Shown here: piece by piece, positions 42,901 to 49,916 of the stretch
How positions within the stretch are numbered: the first letter of the stretch is position 1
How the letters are laid out: each line of letters starts with the position of its first letter
Origin: Pseudomonas panipatensis
GTDB lineage: Bacteria > Pseudomonadota > Gammaproteobacteria > Pseudomonadales > Pseudomonadaceae
DNA: 64,000 bases
Direction: 5' to 3'
NCBI RefSeq assembly: GCF_900099785.1
Contig: NZ_FNDS01000001.1
Coordinates: 62,001 to 126,000, forward strand
Translations under genes and position numbers: made by a program
Notes under the pieces: generated by a model
What the model was told of the DNA's origin: nothing
What the model saw: the letters and a program-made list of their open reading frames with translations, nothing else
Database searches by the model: none

Positions 42901-43585
42901 AGCAGTCGCGCACGCCGAGGGCGATGACGTCGCCGCGGCCGTCGCCGAACACCTGTACTTCCAGGTGGCGGGCGCGCTGGATGTATTTCTCGATGAACAC
43001 CCCGGCGTCGCTGAAGTTGTTCTGTCCCAGGCGCTTCACCGCCTCGAAGGCGTCGCTCAGCTCGCTGGCGTGGCGGCACACGCGCATGCCGATGCCGCCG
43101 CCGCCGGCGGTGCTCTTGAGCATCACCGGGTAGCCGACGCGCTCGGCGGCGAGCAGGGCGGCGTCGAGGTTTTCCAGCAGGTCGGTGCCTTCGAGCATCG
43201 GTACGCCGTGCGCCTTGGCCAGGGCGCGTGCGGTGTGCTTGAGGCCGAACACGCGCAACTGCTCGGGCGTCGGCCCGACGAAGGCGATGCCGGCGGCCTC
43301 GCAGGCCTCGGCGAAGGCGGCATTCTCGGAGAGGAAGCCGTAGCCGGGGTGGATGGCGCTGGCGCCGCTGTCGCGAGCGGCGCCGAGGATTTTCTCGACC
43401 ACCAGGTAGGTGCTGGCGGCCGGGCCGTCGCCGAGGCTGAAGGCCTGGTCGGCCTGCTGGATGTGCAGGCTGGCGGCGTCGGCTTCGGCGTACACCGCCA
43501 CGCCCTGCACGTCGAGGGCACGCAGGGTGCGCAGGATGCGGCAGGCGATGGCGCCGCGGTTGGCGATCAGGAGTTTGTCGAACAT
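39965..43585 (-). CDS. Biotin-dependent guanidine (urea) carboxylase
   Basis: A 1206-residue biotin enzyme. Residues 1-450 are a biotin carboxylase ([20 protein letters not shown], ATP-grasp loop [28 protein letters not shown]). About 465-770 is the KipA/AHS2-type carboxyltransferase part ([40 protein letters not shown]), 790-1000 the KipI/AHS1-type part and the end a biotin carrier with ESMKME (biotinyl Lys1170). Such enzymes were long called urea carboxylase; those behind a guanidine-I riboswitch and next to two urea-carboxylase-associated proteins are now known to act on guanidine. That context is complete here, so guanidine is the likely substrate. I cannot read the selectivity residue reliably. 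Confidence 0.88.
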   Translation of the reverse strand: [1206 protein letters not shown]

Positions 43586-43815
43586 GAGGAAGTCCCCATG
43601 GGGTGGCGGGCCGTCCCGCCGCTATTGGGTCCGCATCCCGGCCGTCCGGGATGGAAACAGGATTCGCAGGATGGGCGGAGCGAAGCGCTACCCATCAATC
43701 GCCTGCCGCCTCGCTGTGGGGGCGCGGCGCTCGATCCCGGCGACGGGGGCTTGGCGCAGGCATTGTCCCGAGCGGCTCTGGCAGAGCAGCCAGAGCCAGT
43801 GGCGCAGGCGCGCGG
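43586..43815. other. 230-base gap in the guanidine operon
   Basis: Between the second associated protein and the carboxylase is a stretch with no gene. It contains a CGCAGGATGGGCGGAGCGAAGC-type repeat at 43666-43696, related to the GTAGGATGGG family, and a GGCCGTCCGGGATGG stretch. The carboxylase may therefore have an internal promoter or depend on read-through. Confidence 0.5.
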
Positions 43816-44451
43816 TCAGTCCCATACCAGCAGCTCCGCCGGGGTCGGGTTCCAGCCGTTGCACGGGTTGTTCAACTGCGGGCAGTTGGAGATCAGTACG
43901 ATGATGTCCATGTGCGCGACCAGTTCGACGTACTTGCCGGCCGCCGAGATGCCGTCCTCGAAGGTCAGGCCGCCCTCGGCGGTGACCGGCACGTTCATGA
44001 AGAAGTTGATGTTGTGGCTGATGTCGGCCTTGGACAGGCGCCCGTCGTGCAGGCAGGCGCGCAGGAAGTTGTCGCGGCAGCTGTGCATGTAGCGCTTGTC
44101 GAGGGCGTAGCGCACCGTGTTGCTTTCCTGGGCGCAGGCGCCGCCGAGGGTGTCGTGGCGGCCGCAGGTGTCGGCGCTGATGGTCAGCATCGGGTTGCCG
44201 AGGTTGGAATAGAGCACGCTGCCGCTGCTCAGGTAGACCCGCCCCTGCTTGCGCAGGGTGCGTTGCACGTCATAGCGCTCGCGCGGGTTGCGTGCGTTGT
44301 AGAAGAGGGTGTCGACCGCCTGGTTGCCTTCCAGGTCGAGGATGCGCAGGGTCTGCCCGGCCTTGAGTTCGCTGAGGCTGGGTTCGCCGGCGGCGATCAG
44401 GCGGCGCGAGACGGCGGCTTCGGGGTGCTTGTCGCTGTGGGTGATGGGCAT
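43816..44451 (-). CDS. Carboxyguanidine deiminase subunit (urea carboxylase-associated protein)
   Basis: A 211-residue member of the urea-amidolyase-associated family (DUF1989). It contains LKAGQTLRILDLEGNQAVDTLF, the paired motif DTCGRHDTLGGACAQESNT and the Cys-rich YMHSCRDNFLRACL, then HNINFFMNVPVTAEGG. Together with its homologous neighbour it forms a heteromeric carboxyguanidine deiminase (CgdA/CgdB) that converts carboxyguanidine to allophanate with release of ammonia. ATG 44451 is chosen for the GAGGAG seven bases upstream; a longer frame (to 44778) reads through the neighbour's gene. Which of CgdA or CgdB it is cannot be decided. Confidence 0.85.
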   Translation of the reverse strand: MPITHSDKHPEAAVSRRLIAAGEPSLSELKAGQTLRILDLEGNQAVDTLFYNARNPRERYDVQRTLRKQGRVYLSSGSVLYSNLGNPMLTISADTCGRHDTLGGACAQESNTVRYALDKRYMHSCRDNFLRACLHDGRLSKADISHNINFFMNVPVTAEGGLTFEDGISAAGKYVELVAHMDIIVLISNCPQLNNPCNGWNPTPAELLVWD

Positions 44452-44462
44452 GCTCGCGCTCC

Positions 44463-45191
44463 TCAGATGTACAGGCGTTCGGTGTTGTGGAAGCCGCGGC
44501 CGTTCTCCGGGCGCGAGGTGCGGCAGAGCACGCTGATGCCGTCGGACTCGACCTTGTGCCAGGACAGGCCGATGGGCTTGGGCGCGTAGCGCGGGTTCGG
44601 GTCCAGCGGGTGCTGCAGGGCGGTGAGCACCACCAGGGTATCCATCGGCGCGTACAGCTCGACGTAGTCGCCGGCCTTGGCGTTGCCGGGCACGAAGTGG
44701 AAGCAGCCGTCGGCGTCGACGTCGACGCGGCTGAACAGGTTCAGGCACATCAGCAGGTCTTGCAGGCGCATGTCCCACTTGCCCATTTCCACCAGCAGGT
44801 TGTCCACGCCGTTGCGGTAGAAGCCGTTGCGCAGTTCCTGGTAGCGGCCCGCGCCGTATTTCTCCAGCACCTCGGCGGCGTTCAGCACGCCGCCGAAGCT
44901 GTCATGCCAGCCGCAGGTGTCGGCGCTGATGGCCGCCAGCACGCGGCCCATGTCGGAGTACAGGCAGTGGCCGGCGCTGAGCTTGGCGGTGTGCTGGGCC
45001 TTGAGGCTGTCCGGCAGGTTGAGGCGCTCGCTCTTTTCCGCGGCGTTGAACAGCAGCAGGCTGACGTTGCCGCCGCCTTCCAGGTCGGTCAGGCGCAGCA
45101 ACTGGCCGCGCTTGAGGACGAAGGAGGTGTGGCCGCCGCCGGGGACGGTTTCTTCGTAGAGGGTGGGACGCAGGGCGAGAGTGGCGGTCAT
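44463..45191 (-). CDS. Carboxyguanidine deiminase subunit (urea carboxylase-associated protein)
   Basis: A 242-residue DUF1989 protein homologous to the gene downstream of it. It has LKRGQLLRLTDLEGGGNVSL, the metal-type motif ADTCGWHDSFGGVLN, and LMCLNLFSRVDVDADGCFHF, then GNAKAGDYVELYAPMDTL. Conserved Cys and His in DTCGWHD point to a zinc site. It is the first of the two associated proteins, with GAGGAAG before ATG 45191, and its stop is 12 bases before the next ATG. Expected role: partner in hydrolysing carboxyguanidine to allophanate. Family is certain; subunit naming is not. Confidence 0.85.
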   Translation of the reverse strand: MTATLALRPTLYEETVPGGGHTSFVLKRGQLLRLTDLEGGGNVSLLLFNAAEKSERLNLPDSLKAQHTAKLSAGHCLYSDMGRVLAAISADTCGWHDSFGGVLNAAEVLEKYGAGRYQELRNGFYRNGVDNLLVEMGKWDMRLQDLLMCLNLFSRVDVDADGCFHFVPGNAKAGDYVELYAPMDTLVVLTALQHPLDPNPRYAPKPIGLSWHKVESDGISVLCRTSRPENGRGFHNTERLYI

Positions 45192-45205
45192 GGCGCTTCC
45201 TCGTG

Positions 45206-46018
45206 TCAGTAGGCCGGGGTGAGTACCGGGGCGTCGTCTTCGGGTTGCCCGACGAGGCGTGGCGGCAGCGCGGCGATGGCAGCGCGGGCGGCCCGGCGGT
45301 CGGCGTTCAGGGGAATGTCGTAGGTGATGCGCGCGCCATAGGCGCCGGGCGCGTGCGGGTCGAGGCGGACCTTGTCGAAAACCAGCAGGCGGGTGCCGAG
45401 GGTGAAGCCCTCGGACAGGTCATGGGTGACCATGAACACGGTCAGCCGGGTTTCCCGCCAGAGCTGCAGCAGCAGCGCGTGCATGTCCTTGCGGATGCCC
45501 GGATCGAGCGCGCCGAAGGGTTCGTCGAGGAGCAGCACGCGCGGTTTCATCACCAGCGCCTGGGCGATGGCCAGGCGTTGCTGCATGCCGCCGGACAGCG
45601 CGCTGGGGTATTGCTCCAGGGCGTGGCCGAGGCCGACTTTCTCCAGCAGCGCGGCGGCTTCCTCGCGGGCCTGGCGCTTGGCCGCGCCGAACAGCCGGCC
45701 GAGCAGCGGCGAGCGCGGCAATTCCAGGCCGAGGGCGACGTTGTCCAGCACGCTCAGGTGCGGGAACACCGAGTAGCGCTGGAACACCACGCCGCGGCTC
45801 GGGTCCGGTTCGCCGGGCAGCGGCCGGCCGTCGAGGAGGATGTCGCCACGGCTGGGCAGTTCCTGGCCGAGCAGCAGGCGCAGGAAGGTCGACTTGCCGC
45901 AGCCGGAGGCGCCGACCAGGGTGCAGAACTCGCCTTCGTCGACCTCCAGGTTGAGGCGCTCCAGCACCAGGTTGTCGGCATAGCGCTGCCAGACATTGCG
46001 GACGCTGAGGAAACTCAT
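45206..46018 (-). CDS. ABC transporter ATP-binding protein (guanidine/NitT-TauT type)
   Basis: A 270-residue ATPase. Walker A is GASGCGKST near 36-44, the Q-loop VFQRYSVFPHLSV, the signature SGGMQQRLAIAQAL and Walker B VLLLDEPFGALD are all intact, with the H-loop in MVTHDLSEGF. The C-terminal 35 residues (ITYDIPLNADRRAARAAIAA) are typical of nitrate/taurine-type ATPases. ATG 46018 overlaps the permease stop by four bases; the longer frame is only an overrun. It powers uptake of guanidine, or of a related amine, with the two neighbouring genes. Confidence 0.9.
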   Translation of the reverse strand: MSFLSVRNVWQRYADNLVLERLNLEVDEGEFCTLVGASGCGKSTFLRLLLGQELPSRGDILLDGRPLPGEPDPSRGVVFQRYSVFPHLSVLDNVALGLELPRSPLLGRLFGAAKRQAREEAAALLEKVGLGHALEQYPSALSGGMQQRLAIAQALVMKPRVLLLDEPFGALDPGIRKDMHALLLQLWRETRLTVFMVTHDLSEGFTLGTRLLVFDKVRLDPHAPGAYGARITYDIPLNADRRAARAAIAALPPRLVGQPEDDAPVLTPAY

Positions 46019-46830
46019 GCCTTGCCTCCTTCGTACCAGGGGAAGGCGCGCCGGGTGAGCAGGCGCAGTGCGTAGTCGAGCAGCCAGGCGAGCAGGGTGA
46101 TCCACACCACGTAGGGCAGGATCACGTCCATCGCCAGGTAGCGGCGGACCAGGAAGATGCGGTAGCCGAGGCCGTCGGTGGAGGCGATGGCTTCGGCGGC
46201 GATCAGGTACAGCCAGGCCGAGCCGAGCATCAGCCGCAGCGAGATGAGCAGGCGCGGCAGCAGTTGGGGCAGGACCACCCGGAGGATCAGGGTCCAGGTC
46301 GAGGCGCCGAGGGTCTGCGCCTTGATCAGCAGTTCGCGGGGGATTTCCCGCGCGCGCTGTTCGATGTCGCGGGCGATGCAGGGGGTGATGCCGACCACGA
46401 TCAGCACCACCTTGGACAGCTCGCCGAGGCCGAAGACGATGAACAGCACCGGCAGCACCGCCAGCGGTGGAATCATCGACAGCACGGTGAGCAGCGGCGA
46501 CAGCGGCGCGCCGAACAGCGGCACGCTGCCGGCGGCCACGCCGAGCACCAGGCCGAGCAGGGCGGCGATGCCCAGGCCGAGGCCGAGGCGCTGCAGGCTG
46601 GCGCCGGTGTCGCCCCAGAACAGCACGTCGCCGGTGCGCTGGTCGGTGCTGAAGGCCAGGCGCTCGACGGCATCGACCATCTGCGCGGCGCTGGGCAGCA
46701 GCTTGTCGTTGGGGTTCTCCGCCAGGCGGCTGGCCGACCCGGTGAAGTAGGCGAACAGCAGCAGGGCGAAGGGCAGCAGGACCAGGAACAGCCGGCTGCC
46801 GCGTTCGGGTTGCAGGTTGATCAGGCGCAT
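46015..46830 (-). CDS. ABC transporter permease (guanidine/NitT-TauT type)
   Basis: A 271-residue membrane permease of the binding-protein-dependent type, with about six helices starting FLVLLPFALLLFAYFTG. The EAA-type cytoplasmic loop reads LIKAQTLGASTWTLILRVVL, followed by PQLLPRLLISLRLMLGSAW. It is encoded between the binding protein and the ATPase and coupled to the latter by an ATGA overlap. The family carries nitrate, taurine or alkanesulfonates; here the riboswitch and carboxylase make guanidine the likely cargo. ATG 46828-46830 begins with MRLINLQPERGSRLF. Confidence 0.88.
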   Translation of the reverse strand: MRLINLQPERGSRLFLVLLPFALLLFAYFTGSASRLAENPNDKLLPSAAQMVDAVERLAFSTDQRTGDVLFWGDTGASLQRLGLGLGIAALLGLVLGVAAGSVPLFGAPLSPLLTVLSMIPPLAVLPVLFIVFGLGELSKVVLIVVGITPCIARDIEQRAREIPRELLIKAQTLGASTWTLILRVVLPQLLPRLLISLRLMLGSAWLYLIAAEAIASTDGLGYRIFLVRRYLAMDVILPYVVWITLLAWLLDYALRLLTRRAFPWYEGGKA

Positions 46831-46883
46831 GGCTCGTCTCTTTGGCAGGACGTCGGGCGGATAACGCTGGCGCGTCGGGCGCC

Positions 46884-47960
46884 TTAGAGTTTTCCGTCGG
46901 CGGCCAGCTGCACGTAGCTCGGGTCGAAGCGCAGCTTGAGGTTGCCTTGCGCGCCGAGGCTGGCGCCGTTGGCGAAGCTCATGCCGACCGCGTCGGGGCT
47001 CTTCGCGCCTTCGCCGAGCAGGCCGTGGGCGAAGGAGAATTTCGCCACCTTGTCCATGGTCGCCGGCAGGCTGGCGCCGGTGGCGAAATCGAGGGCTTCG
47101 CGCGGCGTGTAGAACAGCTTGGTGGTGGCCAGTTGCGCCTGGTAGCCGGCCAGGTCGGTGCCCGAGGCCTTGGCCATGTGCGCCAGCGCCGCCTTGCTCT
47201 CGGCGTTGTCGGCCTGCATCAGCGCCAGGGTCTCGAACCAGGCGCCGGTCAGCGCTTTGCCCAGGGCCGGGTTGTCCTTCAGCGTCTGGCTGTTGACCAC
47301 CATCATGTCCATGATTTCGCCGGGCACCTTGCTGGAGTCGAACACCTCGCTGGTGCCGGGCTTGGCGCGCACCTCAGAGAGCATCGGGTTCCAAGTGGTC
47401 ACGGCCTGCACTTCGTCGGTGTCGAAGGCGGCGGCGATGTCGGCGTCGGAGGTGTTGACGGTCTTCACGTCCTTCTCGCTGAGCTTGGCGCTTTCCAGGG
47501 CGCGGGCCAGCAGGTAGTGGGAGACCGAGAGTTCGACCAGGTTGACCTTCATGCCCTTGAGGTCGGCGAGGGTCTTGCCTTCGCCCTTGAGCACGATGCC
47601 GTCGTTACCGTTGGAGAAGTCGCTGACGATCAGCGCGGTGGAGTCGACGCCGCCGGCGGCGGGGATGGTCAGGGCGTCCATGTTGGTCATGGTGCAGCCG
47701 TCGAACTGGCCGGCGGTGTACTGGTTGATCGACTCGATGTAGTCGTTGAGCTGGGTCAGCTTGACCTTGATCCCGTACTTCTTCGCCCACTTGTCGACGA
47801 TGCCGTGGCTGGCCGCGTATTCCCAGGGCATCCAGCCGGCGTAGATGGTCCAGCAGAGGTTGAAGCTGTCCTTGGGCGCGGCGGCGGCGGACAGGCTGAA
47901 GGTGGCCAGCGAGGTGGCGAGAACGGCGGCGAGCAGGGCGGGCAGACGGGGCTTGAACAT
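46884..47960 (-). CDS. ABC transporter substrate-binding protein, guanidine-linked
   Basis: A 358-residue periplasmic binding protein with a signal peptide (LLAAVLATSLATFSLSAAAA). The mature part starts PKDSFNLCWTIYAGWMPWEY and has IVDKWAKKYGIKVKLTQLND, then NMDALTIPAAGGVDSTALIV and GEIMDMMVVNSQTLKDNPAL, matching the NitT/TauT/SsuA-like family. The aromatic-rich CWTIYAGWMPWEYA region may line a small cation site. It is the first gene after the guanidine-I riboswitch, with GGAGTG before ATG 47960. It should capture guanidine or a related compound for the permease and ATPase. Confidence 0.87.
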   Translation of the reverse strand: MFKPRLPALLAAVLATSLATFSLSAAAAPKDSFNLCWTIYAGWMPWEYAASHGIVDKWAKKYGIKVKLTQLNDYIESINQYTAGQFDGCTMTNMDALTIPAAGGVDSTALIVSDFSNGNDGIVLKGEGKTLADLKGMKVNLVELSVSHYLLARALESAKLSEKDVKTVNTSDADIAAAFDTDEVQAVTTWNPMLSEVRAKPGTSEVFDSSKVPGEIMDMMVVNSQTLKDNPALGKALTGAWFETLALMQADNAESKAALAHMAKASGTDLAGYQAQLATTKLFYTPREALDFATGASLPATMDKVAKFSFAHGLLGEGAKSPDAVGMSFANGASLGAQGNLKLRFDPSYVQLAADGKL

Positions 47961-48016
47961 TGAAACACTCCGGTTCGGTTGTCGGGCAGGCAGGAGTCGG
48001 CGGCATCTGTCGCACG

Positions 48017-48111
48017 CTTCTCCCGGGCTTTTGTCCCGCCGTGTAACCTCGCTGGAGGTCGATGGCTCTCGGACCAGACACTCGCTGCGCGAGCCGGAAC
48101 CCTAGCCATCC
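48017..48111 (-). ncRNA. Guanidine-I (ykkC) riboswitch
   Basis: Read on the minus strand, all conserved blocks of the class appear in order: GGCTAGGGTTCCGG, a variable stem (CTCGC/GCGAG), CTGGTCCGAGAG, a second variable arm, then ACACGGCGGGACAAAAGCCC followed by GGGAGAA. These are the diagnostic sequences of RF00442. It lies about 57 bases before the start of the binding-protein gene and after the candidate promoter, so it is in the operon leader. Guanidine binding should raise expression of the whole transporter-carboxylase-deiminase-hydrolase set. No strong terminator stem with a T run is visible, so control of translation is possible. Confidence 0.95.
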
Positions 48112-48172
48112 ATTGTCGAATTGTGGTGCTGCGGACCCGGCGACGCGGGCAACTCCTGCACGGGTGATGCAT

Positions 48173-48189
48173 AGCGAGCGGCGTGCCAA
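48173..48189 (-). promoter_or_regulatory. Candidate sigma-54 promoter of the guanidine operon
   Basis: On the minus strand TTGGCACG-CCGC-TCGCT matches the -24/-12 consensus TTGGCACG-N4-TTGCW with one mismatch and has the required GG-N10-GC spacing. A start about 12 bases downstream (near 48162) would give a leader holding the full riboswitch. This suggests nitrogen (NtrC) control. Confidence 0.7.
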
Positions 48190-48378
48190 CTTGCTGTAGG
48201 GCCCGTGGTTGATGGCTTTGCCGCGCTTTCGAGGGGCGTTCGCCGGCGCTGCCGGGCGATGCGTCGCCCACAAATGCGGCAGGCGCGCTGCAATTTGGTG
48301 CGCCCGACGAAAGTCGGTAGGCACCCGCGCATGGCTCGCGGCAGACTGCGCGGACCTTCCACCGCCGCGGAGTTCTCC

Positions 48379-48627
48379 ATGTCCCACACGCTGTCATTCG
48401 CCAAGGGCGCCCTGGCCATGTTCTGGCTGGTCGCCGCGCTCAATCTGATCTACCCGTTCGGCGAGCTGCACCGCCCGCTGATGCTGCTGGCCGGGGCGCT
48501 CCTGCTGGCCCACCTCGGCGAGGTGCTGCTCTTCGGCCGGCGCCTGCGCGCCCGTCGGCGGCCCTGGCTGGAGCGCCTGCAGGTGCTTCTGTTCGGCCTT
48601 CTGCACTGGCCCGCCCTGCGGGCGTAA
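48379..48627 (+). CDS. DUF1145 family small membrane protein
   Basis: An 82-residue protein with two to three hydrophobic helices (GALAMFWLVAALNLIYPF and PLMLLAGALLLAHLGEVLLF) and a basic C-terminal half with LRARRRPWLERLQVL and GLLHWPALRA. This matches DUF1145, small inner-membrane proteins of unknown function found in gammaproteobacteria. ATG 48379 has GCGGAG upstream. It is divergent from the guanidine operon and precedes the small lipoprotein gene, the same order I recall from P. aeruginosa. No function can be assigned. Confidence 0.8.
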   Translation: MSHTLSFAKGALAMFWLVAALNLIYPFGELHRPLMLLAGALLLAHLGEVLLFGRRLRARRRPWLERLQVLLFGLLHWPALRA

Positions 48628-48748
48628 ACGGCTGTTTTACAAAAGCTTTACCTTGGCGCGCGGCACTCGCCGGGGCGCCTTCTGTCTGATCGGTTAAGTC
48701 ACTGTTTCGCGAACCCGCGAAGCGGACTTGCCCAGTCCAGGAGGCGCC

Positions 48749-48946
48749 ATGCGTCGCTTATTCATCGCTCTGCTGTTGTTCCTTCCGCTGTCCGGTTGCG
48801 TGGTCTATGAGCATGATCATGGCTGGCGCGGCGGCCCGCGTTACTACGGTCCGCCAGCGGGTTACTACGAGCGTGGCTATGACCGCGGCTACGGCCACGG
48901 ATACGACCGCGATCGCGACTACCGTGACCACGATTGGCGGCGTTGA
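48749..48946 (+). CDS. Small Gly/Tyr/Arg/Asp-rich lipoprotein
   Basis: A 65-residue protein with a lipoprotein signal: a basic N-terminus (MRRLF), a hydrophobic core and the lipobox LSGC at about 14-17. The mature part is low-complexity and repetitive: HDHGWRGGPRYYGPPAGYYE, then RGYDRGYGHGYDRDRDYRDH. There is no folded domain that I recognise. It should be an outer-membrane or periplasmic lipoprotein. ATG 48749 has CAGGAGG just upstream, better than an earlier ATG at 48728. The gene ends before the strong palindrome at 48960. Confidence 0.8.
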   Translation: MRRLFIALLLFLPLSGCVVYEHDHGWRGGPRYYGPPAGYYERGYDRGYGHGYDRDRDYRDHDWRR

Positions 48947-48959
48947 TCGACAAACGGCC

Positions 48960-48981
48960 GACGGCACCCGCGGGTGCCGTC
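48960..48981. terminator. Perfect palindrome between lipoprotein and sdsB1
   Basis: GACGGCACCCG and CGGGTGCCGTC form an 11+11 perfect palindrome exactly between two convergent genes. Its last bases overlap the sdsB1 stop. It can fold in both transcripts and is a likely bidirectional terminator. Confidence 0.75.
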
Positions 48982-49909
48982 AGGCATGCGGCGGACTGAG
49001 CGCTTCGCCGCTGGCGTCGGTCTCCAGCAACCGCTGCACGAAGGCATCCGCCGCCGGCGACAGGCTGCGGCTGGCGTGGCGCACCAGGGCATAGGCCGAG
49101 CCACGCGGACTGGCGCCGTCCAGCAAACCCGGCCAGGGCAGCGCGGCCAGGTGCCCGGCGGCGACATCGGCGGCGATCACATCCCAGGTCGCCAGGCAAA
49201 TCACATCGCTGTTCCTCACCAATTCCTTGAGCAGCAGGACGTCGTCGCACTGCACGTCCAGCGGCTGCTCGCGTCCCAGCGCGGCGGCCAGGCCTTGCTC
49301 GGCATCGCGCGGCAGGCGCGGACCGGCCAGCGGAAAACCCTGCAAGGCGGCCAGGTCGAGTGTCGCGGCGGCGAGCAGCGGGTGCCCGGGGCGACAGCAC
49401 AGGCGGCTTTCGTGCACCCGCAGCGGCTGGATGTCCAGCCGCGGGTCGTCCCTGAGTTCGCTGTAATCGGCGACGAATAGCTCCAGTTCATCGTCGAGCA
49501 GGCGCTGGTGCAGGTTCTGCCAGTTTTCGATGCACAGCACGAGGCTGACCTTGGGGTGCGCGCGGCTATACGCGGCCAGGGTCTGCGGCAGCAGCCGCGC
49601 CGCCGGGAAGGGCCCGGCGCCGAGGCGCAGCTCGCCGGCTTCCAGGTTGCCCAACTGGCGCACCGCGTTGTCCAGCGCGCGGCTGCCGGCGAGCAGCCGG
49701 CGCGCGTGTTCCAGCACCAGCCGGCCGTGGGCGGTGAGGCTGATGCCGCGCGGGTTGCGGTCGAGCAGGCGACAGTCGAGCTGGTTTTCCAGGGCCTGGA
49801 TGCTGCGCGACAGCGCCGGTTGGCTGAGGCTCACTGCCTCGGCGGCGCGGGCGAAGTGGCCGTGTTCGGCCAGGGCGACGAAATGGCGGAGCTGGCGAAG
49901 GTCGTTCAT
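48980..49909 (-). CDS. sdsB1: LysR-type regulator of alkyl sulfatase (SdsB1)
   Basis: A 309-residue LysR regulator with the N-terminal winged helix-turn-helix (LRQLRHFVALAEHGHFARAA, AVSLSQPALSRSIQALENQL) and a full effector-binding domain (CIENWQNLHQRLLDDELELF). It is divergent from the alkyl sulfatase gene, the arrangement of sdsB1 and sdsA1, and by that context should activate sulfatase expression with an SDS-derived ligand such as a fatty alcohol or acid. The divergent region contains a direct repeat ATGCATTGGAA 22 bases apart (49917 and 49939), a good candidate for its operator. Confidence 0.83.
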   Translation of the reverse strand: MNDLRQLRHFVALAEHGHFARAAEAVSLSQPALSRSIQALENQLDCRLLDRNPRGISLTAHGRLVLEHARRLLAGSRALDNAVRQLGNLEAGELRLGAGPFPAARLLPQTLAAYSRAHPKVSLVLCIENWQNLHQRLLDDELELFVADYSELRDDPRLDIQPLRVHESRLCCRPGHPLLAAATLDLAALQGFPLAGPRLPRDAEQGLAAALGREQPLDVQCDDVLLLKELVRNSDVICLATWDVIAADVAAGHLAALPWPGLLDGASPRGSAYALVRHASRSLSPAADAFVQRLLETDASGEALSPPHA

Positions 49910-49916
49910 GCACGCT

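Larger units (their letters stand above)
47961..48378. other. 418-base control region of the guanidine operon
   Basis: No protein gene is seen. From the operon outward it contains a short leader, the guanidine-I riboswitch (48017-48111), a candidate sigma-54 promoter (48173-48189) and about 190 bases that would hold activator sites and the divergent DUF1145 promoter. GCACCAAAT-type words near 48292-48300 resemble half of an NtrC site, but I see no clean full palindrome. Confidence 0.6.

Noticed and set aside
36818-44092. Very long plus-strand open frames (up to about 2300 residues) across the guanidine operon
   Set aside because: They are Gly/Ala/Val/Gln/His-rich shadows of real minus-strand genes with strong domain matches; high GC removes stop codons in the antisense frame.
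48190-48378. Full NtrC enhancer pair upstream of the guanidine operon
   Set aside because: Only partial GCACC half-sites are visible; no complete TGCACC-N5-GGTGCA palindrome was found.
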